From Flavobacterium limicola (lineage in GTDB: Bacteria > Bacteroidota > Bacteroidia > Flavobacteriales > Flavobacteriaceae), in contig NZ_RBXA01000001.1 of assembly GCF_003634755.1 (NCBI RefSeq), forward strand, positions 682,001 to 746,000: DNA of 64,000 bases, read 5' to 3'. Position numbers and translations under genes: made by a program. Below the pieces are notes generated by a model that saw only the letters and a program-made list of their open reading frames with translations, did not search any database and had not been told where the DNA came from. Positions 60,069 through 64,000 of this stretch are shown here, piece after piece; the stretch's first letter is position 1; the number at the start of each line of letters is the position of its first letter.

Positions 60069-61970
60069 CTACAAGGTTTCTTTCAGCCATTTGAAAAATT
60101 CACCTTGCCAAACCTGAGCATTTTGTGGTTTCAACACCCAGTGGTTTTCTTCTGGAAAATACAAGAATCTGCTTTTTATGCCACGCAATTGAGCTGCTTG
60201 GAACGCTTCTTGACCTTGTCCTATTGGTACACGGAAATCTTTTCCGCCTTGAATAATTAAAATAGGTTTGTTCCATTTTTCCACTAAAGTCATTGGGTTG
60301 AATGTCGTGTACGTTTTTTGAGCTACAGCATTATCTTTCTCCCAATACGCACCACCAAAATCCCAGTTGCTGAAGAAAACTTCCTCAGTAGTTCCAAACA
60401 TGCTTTGGGTATTAAAAACGCCATCGTGGGCAATGAACGTTTTGAATCGGTTGTTGTGTATTCCCGCTAAATAGAAAACGGAATATCCGCCGTAACTGGC
60501 GCCAACGCATCCTAAACGGCTTGTATCAACATATTTTTCCTTCGCCACATCATCAATCGCTGATAGGTAATCGTCAATCACTTGTCCGCCCCAGTCTTTG
60601 CTGATTTGCTCATTCCATTCTACACCGTGACCCGGCATTCCGCGACGGTTTGGAGCCACAACAATATAGCCGTTTGCAGCCATCAACTGCAAATTCCATC
60701 GGTAGGAATAAAATTGTGTCAATGCAGATTGTGGTCCGCCCTGGCAATATAATAGCGTTGGGTATTTTTTTGAAGCATCAAAATTAGGCGGCAGAACTAC
60801 CCAAACTAACATTTTTTTGCCATCCGTTGTCGTTACATATCTTCTTTCGGTTTTGCTTAACGCCAAAGAATTATAGGTTGCCGAATTGACATTGGAAAGT
60901 TGTTTCCAAGTATTTTTGTTTAAATTATATGAAAAAATTTCCGCCGCATGATTCATGTCGGTTTTCGTTACGATGATGTTATCGCCTGAGAAACCAACTA
61001 AATCATTGACATCAAAATCGCCAGTTGTGATTTGGCGAACAGTGATCGCTATTTTGGTTAGACCCGGAAAATTAACTTCAAACAATTGTTTTGTTCCGTC
61101 TATCGGCGCCACAAAAAAGATTTTTTTCCCGTCAGGACTCCAAATGAAATGATCAACTGTTCCGTCCCAATTAGCCGTTAAGTTCATCTTCATTCCTTTG
61201 AAACTCACCATCAGGTCGTTTTTATCGGCTTCATAACCGTCACGTTTCATTTGCAACCAAGTCAAATTGCCTGTTGGAGAAAATTGTGGAGCAGTATCAT
61301 ATCCTAGGTTTTCCTCAGTTTTATTGATCGTTTTTCCTGTTTCCAGATTGTATTCGAAAATATTGGTGTTGGTAGAAATAGCATAATCGGTTCCTGCTTT
61401 TTTCTTACTAACGTACAAGATGCTTTTGCTGTCTGGCGACCAAATGTAATCTTCGTCTCCACCAAAAGGTTTTTGTGGACTGTCAAAATTTTCGCCTTTC
61501 ATAATGTCAATTCCCGCTGCGCTTTCTTTGTTTTCTTTGTAAAAAACATGGTTGTATTTTCCTTCGTTCCAAGTGTCCCAATGGCGGTAATTCAAGCCAT
61601 CATAGATTTGAGCGTCTGATTTTTCCAGTTCCGGATAAAAATCTTTTCCGTGAATTTTTTCGATTTTTACTTCCTCATTATAAACGATATATTTCCCATC
61701 CGGAGAAGTATTTTTGTCTTTTAATAAGTCTTTGGTATCTTTTACTTCAGTTGGATTTCCTCCATTTACAGGTAAAATGTAGAATTTAGAGTCCGATTTG
61801 TTTTCTTCCACCGAAGGAGTGGTCACTTTATAAACTATATTTTTTCCATCTTTGGAAATACCTAAAGGAGTTACTCTTCCTAGTTTCCAGAGCAGTTCCG
61901 GAGTCATTACATTTTGTGCCATAGCAGTTAAACTCATCATTAATAAGGGTATAAACAGTATTTTTTTCAT
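60069..61970 (-). CDS. S9 family peptidase (dipeptidyl peptidase/acylaminoacyl type)
   Basis: Secreted serine peptidase of 633 aa with a signal peptide (KKILFIPLLMMSLTAMAQ). The first 370 residues are a beta-propeller (TPLGISKDGKNIVYKV, TSPDGKYIVYNEE, WSPDGKKIFFVAP). The alpha/beta catalytic domain has GCVGASYGGYSVFY (nucleophile Ser), QGGKDFRVPIGQG (Asp) and EENHWVLKP (His), plus PTLLYCQGGPQSALTQF. Probably a periplasmic exopeptidase or oligopeptidase. Monocistronic. Confidence 0.95.
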   Translation of the reverse strand: MKKILFIPLLMMSLTAMAQNVMTPELLWKLGRVTPLGISKDGKNIVYKVTTPSVEENKSDSKFYILPVNGGNPTEVKDTKDLLKDKNTSPDGKYIVYNEEVKIEKIHGKDFYPELEKSDAQIYDGLNYRHWDTWNEGKYNHVFYKENKESAAGIDIMKGENFDSPQKPFGGDEDYIWSPDSKSILYVSKKKAGTDYAISTNTNIFEYNLETGKTINKTEENLGYDTAPQFSPTGNLTWLQMKRDGYEADKNDLMVSFKGMKMNLTANWDGTVDHFIWSPDGKKIFFVAPIDGTKQLFEVNFPGLTKIAITVRQITTGDFDVNDLVGFSGDNIIVTKTDMNHAAEIFSYNLNKNTWKQLSNVNSATYNSLALSKTERRYVTTTDGKKMLVWVVLPPNFDASKKYPTLLYCQGGPQSALTQFYSYRWNLQLMAANGYIVVAPNRRGMPGHGVEWNEQISKDWGGQVIDDYLSAIDDVAKEKYVDTSRLGCVGASYGGYSVFYLAGIHNNRFKTFIAHDGVFNTQSMFGTTEEVFFSNWDFGGAYWEKDNAVAQKTYTTFNPMTLVEKWNKPILIIQGGKDFRVPIGQGQEAFQAAQLRGIKSRFLYFPEENHWVLKPQNAQVWQGEFFKWLKETL

Positions 61971-62046
61971 TGTAATTATTGATTTTTTCGAATGCTAAAA
62001 TTAGCCAATTTTAATTGATGTTTTTTCGTTTTTAACACTTGCTTTT

Positions 62047-62150
62047 TAGCCCCGATAAAAGTGGAAATCCTTTCTAATCCTGAACTTGTTTCAGGATTCT
62101 GAAACAAGTTCAGGATTAGAAAGATTGAAACGGATAGGGGGATTAGCTCC
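62047..62150 (-). repeat. dispersed palindromic repeat, copy B, with 25-bp perfect hairpin
   Basis: The centre is a perfect 25-bp inverted repeat, 62070-62094 and 62099-62123, loop GATT. Each arm is itself partly palindromic (CCTGAA-CTTGT-TTCAGG). Outside it, reading leftward, are GGAGCTAATCCCCCTATCCG at one end and GGATTTCCACTTTTATCGGG then GCTA at the other, matching the flanks of copies A and C. The 237-base gap between the S9 peptidase and FAD oxidoreductase genes is mostly this element. Confidence 0.8.
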
Positions 62151-62207
62151 TGAAATAAATTGAGAATAAATCCAAAAAATTATTAATTTTATAAAAAATA
62201 TTTGGAC

Positions 62208-63320
62208 ATGGATTTGAGCTATTGGGAGTTGAAAAACTGGTTTACTGATGTCCATTATACCATCGTAGGAAGTGGTATTGTGGGCTTGCATGCTGCATTG
62301 CGCATGCGCGAAAGGTTCCCGGAAAGCAAAATTCTGGTATTGGAAAAAGGAATGTTGCCGCAAGGCGCAAGTACTAAAAATGCCGGTTTTGCGTGTTTCG
62401 GAAGCCTTTCAGAAATCATAGACGATTTAAAATCCCACTCGGAAGAAGAAGTGATTCATCTAATCCAAAAACGTTGGAAAGGATTGCAATTGTTACGAAA
62501 AAGACTCGGTGATGACACGATAGATTTCAAACCGTATGGCGGATATGAGTTATTTTTAAAAGACGATGAGAGTTGTTACAGTGAGTGTGTCGGGAAATTA
62601 CCGTTCATCAATGAAATCTTAAGACCACTTTTCAAAGCGGATGTTTTTGCCAAAGAAGTAGATCGTTTTGGATTTGGCGGGATACAGGAATATTTAGTTT
62701 TTAATCCATTTGAAGCACAGATTGATACCGGAAATATGATGCAGGCGTTATTGAAAGAAGCGGTTTCTAAAAATATTTTAATTTTAAACCAACAAACTGT
62801 TACCTCTTATTTCGACAAAGGTAATGGAGTGGAAGTGGCGCTTGGCGATTTCAGTTTCACGACTAAAAAAATATTGTTTGCGACGAACGGTTTTGCTAAC
62901 GGAATTACTAATGGAGCTGTTAAGCCAGCCAGAGCACAGGTTTTAATCACGGAACCTATTAAAAATTTAGACATAAAAGGGACTTTTCACTTAGATCGAG
63001 GGTATTATTATTTCAGGAATATTGGCGACAGAATACTATTAGGCGGAGGAAGAAACCTGGATTTTGAGACGGAAAACACAACCGAATTTGGACAAACAGA
63101 AATCGTCCAAAAAAAATTGGAACAATTATTAAAAGAAGTAATTTTGCCGAATCAGGATTTCCAGGTTGCACACCGTTGGAGCGGGATTATGGGTATTGGC
63201 AATAGTAAGAATCCCATCGTTTCACAATTGTCCGATAATGTCTATTGTGGCGTACGATTGGGTGGAATGGGAGTGGCAATAGGAAGTTTAATTGGAACAG
63301 AATTAGCAGATTTAATATAA
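62208..63320 (+). CDS. FAD-dependent oxidoreductase (DAO/GlpO-like)
   Basis: Flavoenzyme of 370 aa of the D-amino acid oxidase fold. Start is the ATG at 62208 (DLSYWELKNWFTDVHY); a TTG at 62202 is less likely. FAD site: TIVGSGIVGLHAALRMRER and LVLEKGMLPQGASTKNAGFACFG. The C-terminal IMGIGNSKNPIVSQLSDNVYCGVRLGGMGVAIGSLIG closes the FAD site. It lacks a signal peptide. Substrate unknown, probably an amino acid or amine. It ends directly before mtgA (stop 63320, next ATG 63321), so the two are cotranscribed. Confidence 0.92.
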   Translation: MDLSYWELKNWFTDVHYTIVGSGIVGLHAALRMRERFPESKILVLEKGMLPQGASTKNAGFACFGSLSEIIDDLKSHSEEEVIHLIQKRWKGLQLLRKRLGDDTIDFKPYGGYELFLKDDESCYSECVGKLPFINEILRPLFKADVFAKEVDRFGFGGIQEYLVFNPFEAQIDTGNMMQALLKEAVSKNILILNQQTVTSYFDKGNGVEVALGDFSFTTKKILFATNGFANGITNGAVKPARAQVLITEPIKNLDIKGTFHLDRGYYYFRNIGDRILLGGGRNLDFETENTTEFGQTEIVQKKLEQLLKEVILPNQDFQVAHRWSGIMGIGNSKNPIVSQLSDNVYCGVRLGGMGVAIGSLIGTELADLI

Positions 63321-64000
63321 TGGCAACGAAAATAACACCAAGAAAATCAAGACAACCCGTTAAAAAAGAACCGACCTCTTTTATGAGCAAACTAACCCGT
63401 TTTTTATTCAAAGTATTGTTATGGTTCTTCGGACTTTCTTTATTTTTTGTGGTGCTTTTTAAATTTGTTCCGGTACCGTTTACACCATTAATGGTGATTC
63501 GGGCGATTGAAAACAAAGCTGCTGGAAAAGAAGTTTTTTTTAGCCACGACTGGGAACCAATTGAGAATATCTCGATGAATCTTCAAAAAGCCGTAATTGC
63601 CAGTGAAGACGGAACGTTCCTGAAACACAACGGTTTTGATTTTGTCGCCATGCAAAAAGCGTATAAAAGCAATGAAAGAGGTCGAAGAATAAAAGGGGGA
63701 AGCACCATATCACAACAAACCGCCAAAAATGTTTTTCTTTGGCAAGGCCGAAGTTATTTGAGAAAAGGACTTGAAGCTTATTTTACGGTTCTGATTGAAA
63801 TTATTTGGGGTAAGGAACGCATCATGGAAGTGTACTTGAATAGTATCGAAATGGGAAATGGTGTTTATGGGGCACAAGCGGCCGCAGAACATTGGTATCG
63901 AAAAGATGCATCGAGTCTTACACCGATGCAGGCAGCTGGAATTGCTGCGATATTACCCAATCCTAGAAAATATTCGGCAACAAGTTCTTCCTCGTATATC
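63321..64000 (+). CDS. mtgA: monofunctional peptidoglycan transglycosylase (3' end outside window)
   Basis: Family GT51 glycosyltransferase that polymerises lipid II; about 226 residues seen. Lys/Arg-rich N-terminus (ATKITPRKSRQPVKKEP), one transmembrane anchor (FLFKVLLWFFGLSLFFVVLFKFV), then the transglycosylase domain: ASEDGTFLKHNGFD (catalytic Glu), IKGGSTISQQTAKNVFL, KERIMEVYLNSIEMGNGVYG and MQAAGIAAILPNPRKYS. Length and lack of a long linker fit the monofunctional enzyme rather than a bifunctional PBP. It runs off the window before any stop. Confidence 0.93.

Overview
The window is chromosomal DNA of a Bacteroidota bacterium, most likely a Flavobacterium or close relative. It is AT-rich, and several genes are preceded by the Bacteroidota promoter pattern TTTG-N19-TAnnTTTG. 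It carries single-chain glycyl-tRNA synthetase, a three-gene succinate dehydrogenase with a fused cytochrome b subunit, a DUF177-rpmF-fabH-accB-accC block, TIGR00266, GIN-domain and OmpA/TSP3 proteins, and palindromic intergenic repeats. Most of it is core genome in short operons. Both ends cut genes: glyS at the left, mtgA at the right.

Layout. 1-5.7 kb: end of glyS, then a signalling patch with a LytTR-type regulator, a tiny secreted peptide, a TPR-containing histidine kinase and its response regulator. 5.7-9.7 kb: thiL, a PfkB-family sugar kinase and lepA. 9.7-12.7 kb: a leftward group (lipoprotein, DoxX, GIN-domain protein) behind an AraC-type membrane regulator broken by one frameshift. 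12.8-15.9 kb: a radical-SAM DNA-repair candidate pair (TIGR03916/TIGR03915) and dusB. 15.9-19.1 kb: MATE exporter, FtsX-like permease, rbfA. 19.3-28.1 kb: an AddA-like helicase-nuclease and an AddB-like nuclease, separated by kbl and an OmpA porin. 28.1-31.2 kb: a minimal ABC pair, an alpha/beta hydrolase and an AbiH phage-defence gene. 31.2-36.6 kb: AIM24 protein, aminopeptidase P, and a large BNR-repeat secreted protein.

36.7-45.2 kb is a carbon-metabolism region. Isocitrate lyase and malate synthase (aceBA) are divergent from a RamB/ScfR-type regulator; a perfect 11-bp inverted repeat between them overlaps the regulator's own predicted promoter. sdhCAB follows. 45.2-55.2 kb: envelope proteins, a nitrilase-type amidase, methylmalonyl-CoA epimerase, a CAU tRNA, riboflavin synthase, pdxA and the fatty-acid block. 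55.4-60 kb: two tandem PepSY-like secreted proteins behind a possible sigma-54 promoter with an upstream inverted repeat, then an NtrC-type activator and a convergent hybrid histidine kinase. 60-64 kb: an S9 peptidase, a long perfect hairpin repeat, an FAD oxidoreductase and mtgA.

The best leads are (i) the putative peptide-signalling cassette at 1.6-5.7 kb, (ii) the sigma-54/NtrC/PepSY cassette at 55.2-60 kb, (iii) the aceBA/ScfR operator with a near-leaderless promoter, and (iv) three copies of a dispersed repeat that keeps its flanks but changes its central palindrome. No CRISPR array, integrase, transposase or prophage was seen. All calls come from reading the sequence; no database search was run.
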